Part shown: positions 8,904-16,979 of the stretch, in pieces
Layout: each line of letters opens with the position of its first letter
Position numbering within the stretch: the stretch's first letter is position 1
Assembly: GCF_017313265.1 (NCBI RefSeq)
Contig: NZ_JAFLQZ010000019.1
Span: 1-64,000, forward strand
Length of the DNA: 64,000 nt
Direction: 5' to 3'
DNA from: Hymenobacter telluris
GTDB taxonomy: Bacteria; Bacteroidota; Bacteroidia; Cytophagales; Hymenobacteraceae
Position numbers and translations under genes: made by a program
The notes under the pieces: generated by a model
Told to the model about the DNA's origin: nothing
Databases searched by the model: none
Seen by the model: the letters and a program-made list of their open reading frames with translations, nothing else

Positions 8904-9554
8904 TCAGTCGCCCAGCCAGCGGTCGGCCACCAGGCCCAACGCGTAGTTAAGCTGCACCAGCAGCAGCAGCCCCGCCCCGGCCGGCACGCTGAGCAAGCAC
9001 AGGCCCGCCGCTGCCGCGTACTGCACCTGCATCAGGCCCAGGCGGCGCACCAGGGCCCGGCCCACGGCCGCGTGCTCGGGCCGCAGCAGTCCGTGGCGCT
9101 GGGCGTAGCGGTAGCTGCCCAGCAACGCCCCGCCCAGCAGCAGCAGGTTGGCCCAGTACACCAGCACGGCCCCGCGCAGGGGAAAATGGGTGGTGAGAAA
9201 CGCCGTGGAAAAGGGCAGCAGCCCCACCACCAGCAGAAAGGCAATGTGCCACCAGGCCAGCCGGCGGTCGCTGCGCGCCAGGTAGGTGAACTGCGTGCTC
9301 TGGCACACCCAGAAAATGCCCAGCGAGAGAAACCCCAGCACGTAGCCCCCGATGCTGGGCAGCAGCGCCCGCAGGGCCGGTCCCACGTCGGCCTCGGTGC
9401 GCACGAGGGCGGCGGCCGGCACCCGCAGGTTGAGCACGAGCAGGGTCATGGCGATGGAAAACACGCCGTCGCTGAGTGACTCGATGCGGCGCAGGCTCTG
9501 GCCCGCTACTTCAGTGTAGGCCAGGGGCGGTGCGTGGGACGAAGACTGGGCCAT
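8904..9554 (-). CDS. TMEM175/DUF1211-family potassium channel-like membrane protein
   Basis: A 216-residue protein with the hallmark RIESLSDGVFSIAMTLLVLN in the first helix. The family pattern is RxxxFSDGVFAIxxTLLVL, and the FSD motif is SD here with Leu before Ser. About six membrane segments follow. Bacterial members form tetrameric K+ channels. Single-gene bacterial homologues are usually ~200 residues, as here. It lies 3 bp from the small secreted protein gene upstream (9558-9845), so coupling is likely. Confidence 0.88.
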   Translation of the reverse strand: MAQSSSHAPPLAYTEVAGQSLRRIESLSDGVFSIAMTLLVLNLRVPAAALVRTEADVGPALRALLPSIGGYVLGFLSLGIFWVCQSTQFTYLARSDRRLAWWHIAFLLVVGLLPFSTAFLTTHFPLRGAVLVYWANLLLLGGALLGSYRYAQRHGLLRPEHAAVGRALVRRLGLMQVQYAAAAGLCLLSVPAGAGLLLLVQLNYALGLVADRWLGD

Positions 9555-9557
9555 CGG

Positions 9558-9845
9558 CTAGCGCGGCGAACCGCCCGCCCGCCGGGTTTTGCGCGGGGCG
9601 GGGGCCTGGCGATGGTCCAGCCGGTCTTCCTCCCGAACGAGCTTGGGCTCTTTGCTCAGGCTTTGGCCGTGGTTCACGCGGCCGTCGCGCATCATGCGGC
9701 GGTTTTCGCGCAGCAACTTGTCGTCGGTTTTGCCTTCTTTTTTGAGCATTTTGCCGCCTTCCTGGCCGTGACCCGGTGGGTTGATGGCGGTGAGCAGCAG
9801 GCCGGTCAGGGCGAGCAGGCCGGGGAGTTGAGCGAGACGGGTCAT
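9558..9845 (-). CDS. Small secreted basic protein, unknown function
   Basis: A 95-residue protein with a signal peptide-like start (MTRLAQLPGLLALTGLLLTA) and then a strongly charged, Lys/Arg/Asp/Glu-rich, probably disordered part (KMLKKEGKTDDKLLRENRR). No family recognised. The charge pattern and close spacing to the following gene support it being real. Function unknown. Confidence 0.55.
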   Translation of the reverse strand: MTRLAQLPGLLALTGLLLTAINPPGHGQEGGKMLKKEGKTDDKLLRENRRMMRDGRVNHGQSLSKEPKLVREEDRLDHRQAPAPRKTRRAGGSPR

Positions 9846-9910
9846 GGGGTTTGGATGATGGAGAAGCGGTTGCCGCAGGTACGGCGGCCCGTATTTTCAA
9901 ACTTGCTTTG

Positions 9911-10117
9911 TTAGCCCAGCTGCAAGCGAAACAGCGTGGAAAGCGTGCCCGCCACCAGAGCCCAGGCCATGCCCGTAAGCAGGTACTGTTTGGCAATGGT
10001 CTTGGGGTCCTGGCTGAATACGTAGCGAAACAGCCAGTGCGGCGTTTCGTGGTCGGCCGGGGGGGCGGCGGGCAACGGGGTGCTAGGCACCGGCATCGGA
10101 AGCGAAGGAATAGCCAT
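9911..10117 (-). pseudogene. N-terminal fragment of cytochrome c oxidase subunit I
   Basis: A 68-residue reading frame whose last part, WLFRYVFSQDPKTIAKQYL followed by LTGMAWALVAGTLSTLFRLQLG, matches the start of haem-copper oxidase subunit I. The full-length family continues from here for about 500 more residues with haem and copper His ligands. Here it ends in TAA right after the first membrane helix. It is best read as a remnant left by deletion or insertion. Alternatively it is a small stand-alone membrane peptide. Confidence 0.72.
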
Positions 10118-10233
10118 GCGAATGCGGGAAAGCAAGGTGGAATAGTGAAAACCAAGAGCCATTTGCCCGTCCTGCTGAGCGCAGCCGAAGCAGGACGTTC
10201 TTCGTGTTTGCTTTCCGGCCGCCAACGCCCGGC

Positions 10234-10998
10234 CTATTCCCAGCCGTTGCGGCGGAAAATGGCGTGCCCGTCGGCCGACTGCAGAAAGGCCACGAACTGC
10301 CGGGCCGCGGCGGCCTGCGTGGTGCGCTGGGTGAGGGCAATGGGCGTGCCCCGACTCACGCGCTGGTCGCGGGGCAGGCGCACGAGGGCCGAGCCGGGCA
10401 GGCGCGGCTGCCAGGAGGCATAGGTTATCCAGGCGTCGTAGTCCTGGGGCTTTTGCTGCCAGAGGTCCACGGCCTCGGCGCTGGTTTTGACCGACGTTTT
10501 GGTGTTGTGCTGCAGGTTGCTGATGAGGGCGCTGCTGCGGGCCATGTCCTCGGTCATGCCCATCTGGCCGGCCCCGTTCACGTCGAGCAGGCGCACGCCG
10601 GGCCGGGCCAGGTCTTCGAGCCGCTTGATGTGCAGCGGGTTGCCGGGGCGCACCAGCACCGCCGACTCCCGGGCGTAGAGGCTGGTGCGGCTGGCTTCGT
10701 CGATAAAGCCGGGGTGGGCCAGCGCCGTTTGGGTGAGCATGTACTCGGCCCCGCCGTACACCAGGTCGGCGTCCTGCTGCGCCTGGGCCAGCCACTTGGG
10801 CTCGGGGCCGGCCGTGACGGCCACGTCCAGGCCGGTTTGTTTGGTGAAGGCGGCGGCGCATTCCTTCATGGCCGTGGCCGGGCCGCCGGGGCCGTACACG
10901 TGCAGGGTTTGGGCGGCGGCCGGCGCGGCCGCGAGCAGAGCAGGAGACATGAGCAATAGAGCGAAGCGGCGGAGCCGGGTAAGCGGGGATGTTTTCAT
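10234..10998 (-). CDS. Periplasmic solute-binding protein, AcfC/ModA-like
   Basis: A 254-residue protein with a signal peptide (ALLLMSPALLAAAPAAAQ) and a type II periplasmic-binding fold: HVYGPGGPATAMKECAAAF at the start, then VYGGAEYMLTQ, VLVRPGNPLHIKRLEDLARP and the C-terminal FLQSADGHAIFRRNGWE. The family binds oxyanions such as molybdate or sulfate-like ligands. No permease or ATPase is present nearby. It is the second of two tandem binding-protein genes, 13 bp after the first. With TsdA-like and YeiH-like genes in the same strand, a sulfur-oxyanion ligand is a reasonable inference. Confidence 0.82.
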   Translation of the reverse strand: MKTSPLTRLRRFALLLMSPALLAAAPAAAQTLHVYGPGGPATAMKECAAAFTKQTGLDVAVTAGPEPKWLAQAQQDADLVYGGAEYMLTQTALAHPGFIDEASRTSLYARESAVLVRPGNPLHIKRLEDLARPGVRLLDVNGAGQMGMTEDMARSSALISNLQHNTKTSVKTSAEAVDLWQQKPQDYDAWITYASWQPRLPGSALVRLPRDQRVSRGTPIALTQRTTQAAAARQFVAFLQSADGHAIFRRNGWE

Positions 10999-11011
10999 GG
11001 GTATTAGCGCG

Positions 11012-11968
11012 TTACTTAACGGGCGGCAAAAAGCCGTATTTCTGGTACACGGCCTGCCCGTCTGGGCTGTTAAGGAAGGCCACAAAGTCTTCGGCGGCCT
11101 TGGCGTGGGGCGCGGCTTTCATCACCCCGGCCACGTAGTTGGCCATGATGTTTTCCTTGGCCGGGATGGCCACGCTTTCCACCGGGTGGCCCAGCATTTT
11201 CTGATAAAAGGCCTCCGTGTACCACACCGGGGCCGCGTCGGACTGGTCGTAGAGCACCCGCAGGGGCGACTGGCGGTGGTGAATCTGGGTCAGGTAAGTG
11301 CTGCCGGCTTTCACTTTGGTCGTCATCACGGCCGTTTTCAAGGCCGCGCCCCCGGCCTTCTCGTACGATTCCTCGATGCGCTTGCCGATGCCTTCCCATT
11401 CGGGGTTAGGCATGCTCACGCGCACCTCGGGCCGGCCCAAATCGCGCAGGCTGGTCACCTTCTTGGGGTTGCCCTGGCGCACGAGGATGGCCAGCCGGTT
11501 CTGGGCGTAGCTGGTGGTGCGGGCAAACCACTCCGGCGTCATATCCATGCGGTTTTTGCCGGCCGCGTACACGTCGGGCTTCAGCTCGATGCGCAGGTTG
11601 CCTACTACCAGGCTGCCCTGCGTAATCTGCTTAGCCAGGATGCCGGGCGGCAGCGTTTCCACGAAAATGCGCACGTACTCGGGGTGGGCCTTGCGGAACT
11701 CCTTCAGCAAATCATCGAGCACCATGAACTGGTTGCCCCCGAAAAACACCACCAACTGCGGGTCCACCACGTCGCCGTAGAGGTCGGGCGCGTTGTCGAT
11801 GCCCGGCACCGTGAAGGGCACTCCAGCCTGAAACGGCGCGTTCCAGGGCGGGTCAAAGCGGTGGGCCGGCTCGGGCGGCGTGGGCTTTTGGATAGGCATG
11901 GTCTGGGCGAAAAGGGCGGCCGGGGCGGCCAGTGCCAGCGCCAGCAGCAGGTGCGGAAGGGGTTTCAT
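11012..11968 (-). CDS. Periplasmic oxyanion-binding protein (ModA/extracellular binding family)
   Basis: A 318-residue protein with a signal peptide (MKPLPHLLLALALAAPAALFA). The binding-protein fold shows LVVFFGGNQFMVLDDLLKEF, LAILVRQGNPKKVTSLRDLG and the C-terminal signature FVAFLNSPDGQAVYQKYGFL, typical of molybdate/sulfate-type receptors. It is longer than its neighbour by a ~60-residue N-terminal segment. It lacks any linked transporter subunit, so it may act as a periplasmic sensor or buffer or serve a distant transporter. Ligand not provable from sequence. Confidence 0.82.
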   Translation of the reverse strand: MKPLPHLLLALALAAPAALFAQTMPIQKPTPPEPAHRFDPPWNAPFQAGVPFTVPGIDNAPDLYGDVVDPQLVVFFGGNQFMVLDDLLKEFRKAHPEYVRIFVETLPPGILAKQITQGSLVVGNLRIELKPDVYAAGKNRMDMTPEWFARTTSYAQNRLAILVRQGNPKKVTSLRDLGRPEVRVSMPNPEWEGIGKRIEESYEKAGGAALKTAVMTTKVKAGSTYLTQIHHRQSPLRVLYDQSDAAPVWYTEAFYQKMLGHPVESVAIPAKENIMANYVAGVMKAAPHAKAAEDFVAFLNSPDGQAVYQKYGFLPPVK

Positions 11969-12021
11969 GGGGTTGGGTAAGGAAAGCGGAGAAAAGCACA
12001 AAAGCAGCGGAGAGCCCGGCG

Positions 12022-12516
12022 CTACGGATGCACCAGCGACCAGCCCTGGGCCTGCCGGATAATAAGCTCGCCGTTGCCGCTGGGCACGTAGGAAATCAGC
12101 GGCAGCAGCTCGTCCTTGCTCATTTTCCTTTCCTTCAGCGTGTTCAGGCACTGGGCCAGAATCACGCCTTTCTGCTTGAGGGCCGTGAGCTGGGCCTCGT
12201 AGGGCTGGTCCTTGCGGTAGAGCGTGGTGCCCCCGCCGAAGGCAATCAGCTCCACGGTGAGCTTGCCTTTAAGCCGGCTGTCCTCCAGCGCGTTGCCGAT
12301 GTTACGCAGCGTCTGCTGGATGAGCTTGGGGTCGTCGCTGTCGAGCTGGTAGATGACATGGTACTGGGCCTGGTCGGCCGTGGCCCCTTGGAAGGCACCT
12401 TTTTGAAAAGCTTCGCGGTCATGCATGGCGGTGGCGTTGCGGGTGGCGGGCGTCTGGGCGCGGGCCGAGAGGGTGAGGCCGGCGAGCAGCGCGGCGGTCA
12501 GCAGCAGGTGTTTCAT
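12022..12516 (-). CDS. DsrE-family periplasmic protein
   Basis: A 164-residue protein with a signal peptide (LLLTAALLAGLTLSARAQ) followed by a DsrE/DsrF-like domain: YHVIYQLDSDDPKLIQQTLR, VELIAFGGGTTLYR, LKQKGVILAQCLNTLKER. The single Cys in ILAQCLNTL sits where DsrE-type proteins carry the sulfur-trafficking cysteine. Predicted export and proximity to a TsdA-like cytochrome suggest a role in handling reactive sulfur in the periplasm (inference). Confidence 0.83.
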   Translation of the reverse strand: MKHLLLTAALLAGLTLSARAQTPATRNATAMHDREAFQKGAFQGATADQAQYHVIYQLDSDDPKLIQQTLRNIGNALEDSRLKGKLTVELIAFGGGTTLYRKDQPYEAQLTALKQKGVILAQCLNTLKERKMSKDELLPLISYVPSGNGELIIRQAQGWSLVHP

Positions 12517-12590
12517 GGCAACTGGGGAAAGGGCACCACCGAAGCAGCGCGGTGAAAACGAAAGGGGTGAAACTGGAAATCGGTGCGGGG

Positions 12591-13721
12591 CTACTCGCCG
12601 CCCTTTTTGCCCGCTTCCATCGCCGCGTAGGGACCAAACTGGTGCTGGTGCTGCGTAAACCGGTCGGCGTAAGGCGGGTAAGGGCAGTCGGCGGGCTTCT
12701 TTTTCAGGTTGGGGTAGTCCTTTTCCAGGTGGGCCATGCGCGGGCGGGGCAGCGAGTTGATGTAGGCCGCCACGTCGTAGGCGGCGTCATCGGTGAGGAT
12801 GCTGTGCTCGGCCGTGGCGCCGAAAGGCATGTTGGCCTTGATAAAGCGGGCCGCCGTTTGCAGGCGGTGCATGCCGGCCCCGTCGTTGTAGCTGTCGGGC
12901 CCCCACAGCGGCGGGTACTGGTAGCCATCGGCGGCCAGCGTGCCGTTGAGGCGGCCCTGGCCATTGGCTCCGTGGCAGCTGGTGCACTGCTGGGCGAAGA
13001 CGATTTTGCCCTGCCCGAGATTCGCCTCGCGGTTGGGCATGGTGAACTTAACAAAACCCTGGCCCTTCACCTTCTCCCCCACTGGCACCTGGCGGCCCAG
13101 CCATTTCATGTAGGTGATGATGGCCTTCATCTCCTTGCCGTCCACCGGCAGGGGCCGGCCGTTGAGGCTGCGCGTCATGCACCCATTGATGCGGTCCTCC
13201 AGGGTGCTGATGGCATCCTCGCGCCCTTTGTAGGTGGGGTAAATGCCCCAGATGCCCACGTAGGGGGCCGAAAACGCCTTCTGGCCGGCCTGCAGGTGGC
13301 AGTTCTGGCAGGCCAGGTTGCTGCCGGCCAGCCGCAGGGCCGGGTTGGCCACTTGCGGGCCGAGGTAGTGGGCGGTGTGGGCAATCAGCTCGTGGCCGTA
13401 GCGGATGAGCTGGCCCTCCGGGTCGGGCTTCACGCTGTCGAGCACGAAGCGGGCGGGCTGGAAGAAGTTGGTTTTGCTCCCCACAGCCCCCCCGGCAACG
13501 TCAGGCAAGCCCGCCGCAGGCCCACTCGCAGCGGCGGCCGTCGTGGCCGGGGCATCGGCCAGCAGGTCGGGCGTTTTGGGGTTGAAGACGACGATGTAGG
13601 CCGTCACGGCTACTACCAGCACCATCAGGGCAATCACCCTGGTCAGCAGGCCAGCGATTTTGATGAAGGCCTGCTTGTCTTCCGGCTGCAGCCGAGGCGA
13701 GGGGTCGGGAGTGGTTTCCAT
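12591..13721 (-). CDS. TsdA-like dihaem cytochrome c (thiosulfate dehydrogenase type)
   Basis: A 376-residue protein, anchored by one N-terminal membrane helix (VIALMVLVVAVTAYIVV). It has two haem-binding sites, CQNCH near residue 139 and CTSCH near residue 250. Around the first haem are TsdA-like features (PYVGIWGIYPTYKGR, then DRINGCMTRSLNGRPL). TsdA enzymes join two thiosulfates to tetrathionate or do the reverse. They use a catalytic haem with Cys as axial ligand. The Cys in RINGCMTRS may be a conserved family residue, but the axial ligand cannot be fixed by eye. A strong palindrome precedes the gene. Confidence 0.85.
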   Translation of the reverse strand: METTPDPSPRLQPEDKQAFIKIAGLLTRVIALMVLVVAVTAYIVVFNPKTPDLLADAPATTAAAASGPAAGLPDVAGGAVGSKTNFFQPARFVLDSVKPDPEGQLIRYGHELIAHTAHYLGPQVANPALRLAGSNLACQNCHLQAGQKAFSAPYVGIWGIYPTYKGREDAISTLEDRINGCMTRSLNGRPLPVDGKEMKAIITYMKWLGRQVPVGEKVKGQGFVKFTMPNREANLGQGKIVFAQQCTSCHGANGQGRLNGTLAADGYQYPPLWGPDSYNDGAGMHRLQTAARFIKANMPFGATAEHSILTDDAAYDVAAYINSLPRPRMAHLEKDYPNLKKKPADCPYPPYADRFTQHQHQFGPYAAMEAGKKGGE

Positions 13722-13766
13722 GAGGCCAAGGAGAGAGGTGAAACAGGCGGCAATGGCCAGCCAGCG

Positions 13767-13787
13767 CGCAAAACAACTTGTTTTGCG
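13767..13787. promoter_or_regulatory. 21-bp perfect palindrome upstream of the TsdA-like gene
   Basis: Arms CGCAAAACAA and TTGTTTTGCG flank a central C, 46 bp before the ATG of the leftward cytochrome gene. Such an odd-centred dyad suits a dimeric regulator. The LysR protein encoded at 15688-16599 is one candidate, but it is unproven. Confidence 0.6.
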
Positions 13788-13861
13788 GAATGCAGACAGT
13801 CAATTAGTTAAATCGGGCAAAGCAAGCGCTACCATTCGGCCGCTCTGCCCCGTTCAGGCGG

Positions 13862-14932
13862 CTAGACCGTGTGCAGAATCACGTAGAGCGAGCCGGTCGA
13901 AATCACTACCCAGAGCAGAATGCCCAGCACGTAGGGCTTTATTCCCACCGAGCGCACCACCTTGGCCGAGAGGCCCGCGCCGATAAAGAACAGCGTCACC
14001 GTGAGGCCGATTTTGGCCAGGTTCACCATCACCGGGCCCAGGGGCTTGGCGGCGGGAATAAAGGTGTTGACCAGCATGGCGGCGATGAAACCAAAGATGA
14101 AGTAGGGAATTTTCACCTTCACGCCCTTCTGCTTGAATAGCATGGCCGTGCCGATGGAAATTGGGATAATCCAGAGGGCGCGGGCCAGCTTCACGGTGGT
14201 GGCCACTTCCAGGGCCTGGTTGCCGTAGGCCGCCGCCGCCCCCACCACCGAAGAGGTGTCGTGGATGGCAATGGCGCACCACAGGCCGAACTGGTTCTGC
14301 GTCATGGCCAGGGCGTGGCCGATGGGCGGGAAGGCGAATAGGGCCACGGCATTGAGCACGAACACCGTGCCCAGCGCCACCGACATTTCCTCGTCCTTGG
14401 CCCGCAGCACCGGTCCGATGGCCGCGATGGCCGAGCCGCCGCAAATAGCGGTGCCGCACGAAATCAAATGCACCACGTGCTTGCCCAGCCCCAGCCACCG
14501 GCCCACCACCAGGCCCAGCAGCAGCGTGCCGAAGATGGACACCACCGTGAAAATGATGCCCTCCTTGCCGGCCTGCACCGCCGCGTGGGCATTCATGCCA
14601 AAGCCCAGCCCGATAACCGAGAACTGGAGCAGCTTGGCCGTGGCCTGCTTGGTTTGCGTGGTGAAGGGGTTGCCGATGGTTTGGGCCAGCAGCAGGCCCA
14701 GCGCCAGGGCAATGGGCGGCGAGGCCCAGGGCGTGAGGCAGAACACGAAGAACAGCACGAACACCACCTGCTTCAAGGTGAAGTCCTGCCCGAACACCAC
14801 CCGGGGCGTGTGCAGGTGGCGGAAGAAGCCGGTGGTTTCGTTGAATTCGGGGGCGGCGGTTTCCCCGGCCGGGGCAGGGGCGGGCAGCGGGGTGGAAGCT
14901 TGAAGCGGCGTGGGCTGAACTGGGAGGGCCAT
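13862..14932 (-). CDS. YeiH family putative sulfate exporter (UPF0324)
   Basis: A 356-residue inner-membrane protein with about ten hydrophobic segments. Family hallmarks include the central HLISCGTAICGGSAIAAIGP, the loop AIAIHDTSSVVGAAAAYG and the C-terminal VNLAKIGLTVTLFFIGAGLS. YeiH proteins are often paired with LysR regulators and tied to sulfite or sulfate efflux. Here the LysR gene lies two genes upstream on the same strand, and the promoter region carries two palindromes. The first ~45 residues are a Pro-rich cytoplasmic tail. Confidence 0.9.
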   Translation of the reverse strand: MALPVQPTPLQASTPLPAPAPAGETAAPEFNETTGFFRHLHTPRVVFGQDFTLKQVVFVLFFVFCLTPWASPPIALALGLLLAQTIGNPFTTQTKQATAKLLQFSVIGLGFGMNAHAAVQAGKEGIIFTVVSIFGTLLLGLVVGRWLGLGKHVVHLISCGTAICGGSAIAAIGPVLRAKDEEMSVALGTVFVLNAVALFAFPPIGHALAMTQNQFGLWCAIAIHDTSSVVGAAAAYGNQALEVATTVKLARALWIIPISIGTAMLFKQKGVKVKIPYFIFGFIAAMLVNTFIPAAKPLGPVMVNLAKIGLTVTLFFIGAGLSAKVVRSVGIKPYVLGILLWVVISTGSLYVILHTV

Positions 14933-14957
14933 GAGCGGGAGGGGTTTGTTTCTGAGG

Positions 14958-15023
14958 CAAATATACGGCGTTGCCCACCGATTGGATTATCCAATAGTAT
15001 TATCCTGCATAACCAAAGGTTAT
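14958..15023 (-). promoter_or_regulatory. Promoter and paired palindromes upstream of the YeiH-like gene
   Basis: On the minus strand a TATATTTG (Bacteroidota -7 box, TAnnTTTG) lies at 14965-14958. Upstream of it are two perfect dyads: TTGGATTATCCAA at 14982-14994 and ATAACCAAAGGTTAT at 15009-15023. Two half-turn-spaced dyads around -40 and -65 are what LysR regulators use. The LysR protein from 15688-16599 is the likely binder (inference). Confidence 0.65.
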
Positions 15024-15097
15024 TGATTGCCCGGGCCGAGCCAGGGTGGCGCGTCCGTTTTGCGTGGCCAAGCCGGCCGCCGCGAGGGCTGGAAACG

Positions 15098-15134
15098 CCA
15101 GCGGCCGGCTCGTGGTGTACGAGCCGGCCGCTGG
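15098..15134. repeat. Perfect 16-bp inverted repeat, possible terminator
   Basis: A 16-bp GC-rich stem (15098-15113 with 15119-15134) closes a GGTGT loop. It lies 25 bp after the end of the leftward gene at 15160. No good T tract follows on either strand, so it may be a weak or Rho-assisted terminator, or a protein-binding site. Confidence 0.6.
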
Positions 15135-15159
15135 ACGGATGAACTACTGGCCTGAGGGC

Positions 15160-15561
15160 TTAGAAGCCGGTTTGCTCGTCCTTCAAATCGAATACGTCGC
15201 CGCCAGCGTAGCGCGGGTCGTCGAGGGCGTAGGCGGCGCGCTCTTCGGCGTCGCTGCCCCCCTCGGCTGCGGCAATGGCTTCGGGGTGCTGGTTTTGCTC
15301 GACGTGCCCGCGCTGCAAATTTGGGTCAGCAATAGCACCGGGTAGGCAGTATTGCTCGGTGGCTGAGGCATTTTTGCCGCGAAATTCGCTGAACTCGTCG
15401 GGGTTGTCGTTCGAGCCGTCGTTGGTCGGGGCCTGGTAGTGGCGGGGCGCGGTGGGGTCGGCGGGGTGGCCGAAGTCGCCGTAGTGCGGGGTGCCATCGT
15501 GGGCGGCCGGTTCGGCGGCGGGTTGCGCATCGGTTGGGGCGGGCTGCGGAGTGTTTTCCAT
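15160..15561 (-). CDS. Disordered acidic hypothetical protein
   Basis: A 133-residue protein rich in Pro, Ala, Asp, Asn and Gln, with no membrane segment and little predicted order (DGTPHYGDFGHPADPTAPRH). I recognise no family. The start was set at MENTPQ. It lies between the LysR and YeiH-like genes on the same strand. Low-complexity composition makes it less certain, though the end of the frame (YAGGDVFDLKDEQTGF) looks like protein. Confidence 0.5.
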   Translation of the reverse strand: MENTPQPAPTDAQPAAEPAAHDGTPHYGDFGHPADPTAPRHYQAPTNDGSNDNPDEFSEFRGKNASATEQYCLPGAIADPNLQRGHVEQNQHPEAIAAAEGGSDAEERAAYALDDPRYAGGDVFDLKDEQTGF

Positions 15562-15687
15562 GAGTATAAGTAAGTCGGGTGAAGATGGGCGAACCACCCG
15601 GTCCGCACTACGCTGCAATGGTACGTAAGCTGCTCATAAAGTGGTGCTTTCAGCGGATACCGAATAGTTATCCAGCATCACCATTTT

Positions 15688-16599
15688 TTATTTGCCCCCC
15701 TTCAGCTGCCCCTGCACGAAGCTCAGGAAGCGCTGCGCCGGCCGGGCCAGCACCTGTCCCTGCACCGATACCGCCTCGAACTGCCGGGCCAAGTGCAGCC
15801 CGGCAATGGGCACGATTTCGAGCAGCCCGGCCGCCAGCTCGCGGTCCAGGGCCCGGCGCGACACGAAGCCCAGGGCGGTGGGCGCGGCTTCGAGGTAGCG
15901 CTTGATGGCCTCCGTATTGTCCAGGTAAATGGCCACGGGCAGGGCGCTGAGCTTGATGTGCTGCGCCCGCAGGGCAAATTCGAGGATTTCCAGCGTGCCC
16001 GAGCCCCGCTCGCGCAGCACCAGCGGGTGGGCCAGCGCCTCGGCCAGGGGCAGCGGGGCGGCGGGCGGGCCGCCGGGTGTGGCGCGGCGCACGGCCACCA
16101 GCTCGTCGGGCAGCAGCAGCTCGTAGTGCAGGTCGTGGCTCTTGGTGCGGCCCTCCACGAAGCCTAGGTCCAGCTCGCCGCGCAGCAGGGCCTCGGCAAT
16201 GCGCTCGGAGTTGGCGTTCAGAAACGAGAGCTGCACCTGCGGGTAGCGGGCCTGGAAGGCGGGCAGCAGGCCCGGCAGCACGTACTGGGCCAGCGTGGTG
16301 CTGGCCCCCAGGCGCAGGCGGCCGGCGGCCTCGTCGGGGTCGCGCAGGGCCAGCAGCTGGTCCTCCAGCTGCTGCTGAGCGGCGGCGGCGGCATCGGCGT
16401 GGGCGTGCAGCAGGCGGCCGGCCTCGGTGAGGGTCACGCGGTTGCCGCGCCGCTCCAGCAGGCGCTGGCCGTACTGTGCTTCCAGCTCCCGGATGTGCTT
16501 GGTAACGGCCGGCTGGCTCACAAACAGCTCCTGGCCGGCCTTGGTCAGGCTCAGGTGCCGGGCCACAGCGGCAAATACGCGCAGACGGAAATCGGACAT
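15688..16599 (-). CDS. LysR-family transcriptional regulator (CysB/YeiE-like context)
   Basis: A 303-residue regulator with an N-terminal winged helix-turn-helix (FAAVARHLSLTKAGQELFVS, then QPAVTKHIRELE) and a C-terminal ligand-binding domain (RLRLGASTTLAQYVLPGLLP through GFVSRRAL). LysR proteins act as tetramers on dyads near -65. The dyads upstream of the YeiH-like gene are candidate sites. The effector would by context be a sulfur oxyanion. It is the first gene of the leftward series and adjoins the decayed transposition genes. Confidence 0.92.
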   Translation of the reverse strand: MSDFRLRVFAAVARHLSLTKAGQELFVSQPAVTKHIRELEAQYGQRLLERRGNRVTLTEAGRLLHAHADAAAAAQQQLEDQLLALRDPDEAAGRLRLGASTTLAQYVLPGLLPAFQARYPQVQLSFLNANSERIAEALLRGELDLGFVEGRTKSHDLHYELLLPDELVAVRRATPGGPPAAPLPLAEALAHPLVLRERGSGTLEILEFALRAQHIKLSALPVAIYLDNTEAIKRYLEAAPTALGFVSRRALDRELAAGLLEIVPIAGLHLARQFEAVSVQGQVLARPAQRFLSFVQGQLKGGK

Positions 16600-16630
16600 G
16601 GCGGCAAAGTACGCAGATGTGACATTTTGA

Positions 16631-16965
16631 TATGGACAACTAAAGGTCGCGGGCGTAGACCGCCTGATTTGGGAAAAAATCAGCGGCACGCTCACAGCGC
16701 CCGGTGCTCACCGAGCGGCTGGCCACGTTGCGTGCCGGGGACACGGTGACTTTAGCCCGCCTGAACCGGCTGGGCCGCAACAGCACCCACATCATGTAGG
16801 TGGTGGCCGCTCTGCACGCCCGGCAGGTCCGCTTCGTCGCTCTGGACCTAGGCATCGATACGGCCACCCCGGCCGGGCGGGCGGTCTTGGGCCTCTTCGC
16901 CGCGCTGGCTGGGTATGGCCGCGAGAGTATCCATGAGCGGGCGACGGCGGGCATGCGACCACCCA
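16631..16965 (+). pseudogene. Decayed Tn3-type serine resolvase of the inner element
   Basis: Reads as a resolvase without its N-terminal catalytic Ser segment: YGQLKVAGVDRLIWEKISGT. A one-base shift near 16700 follows, then RPVLTERLATLRAGDTVTLA, RLNRLGRNSTHIM, an in-frame TAG at 16797, and AALHARQVRFVALD to YGRESIHERATAGM. The C-terminal DNA-binding part is missing. It is thus broken by truncation at both ends, a frameshift and a stop. Confidence 0.8.
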
Positions 16966-16979
16966 CGCAAGCAGGCCCT

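Noticed and set aside
9911..10861. A long leftward frame covering the oxidase fragment and the binding protein gene
   Set aside because: Apart from the last 68 residues it is an out-of-frame reading of the solute-binding protein gene, rich in Arg/Pro/Ala.
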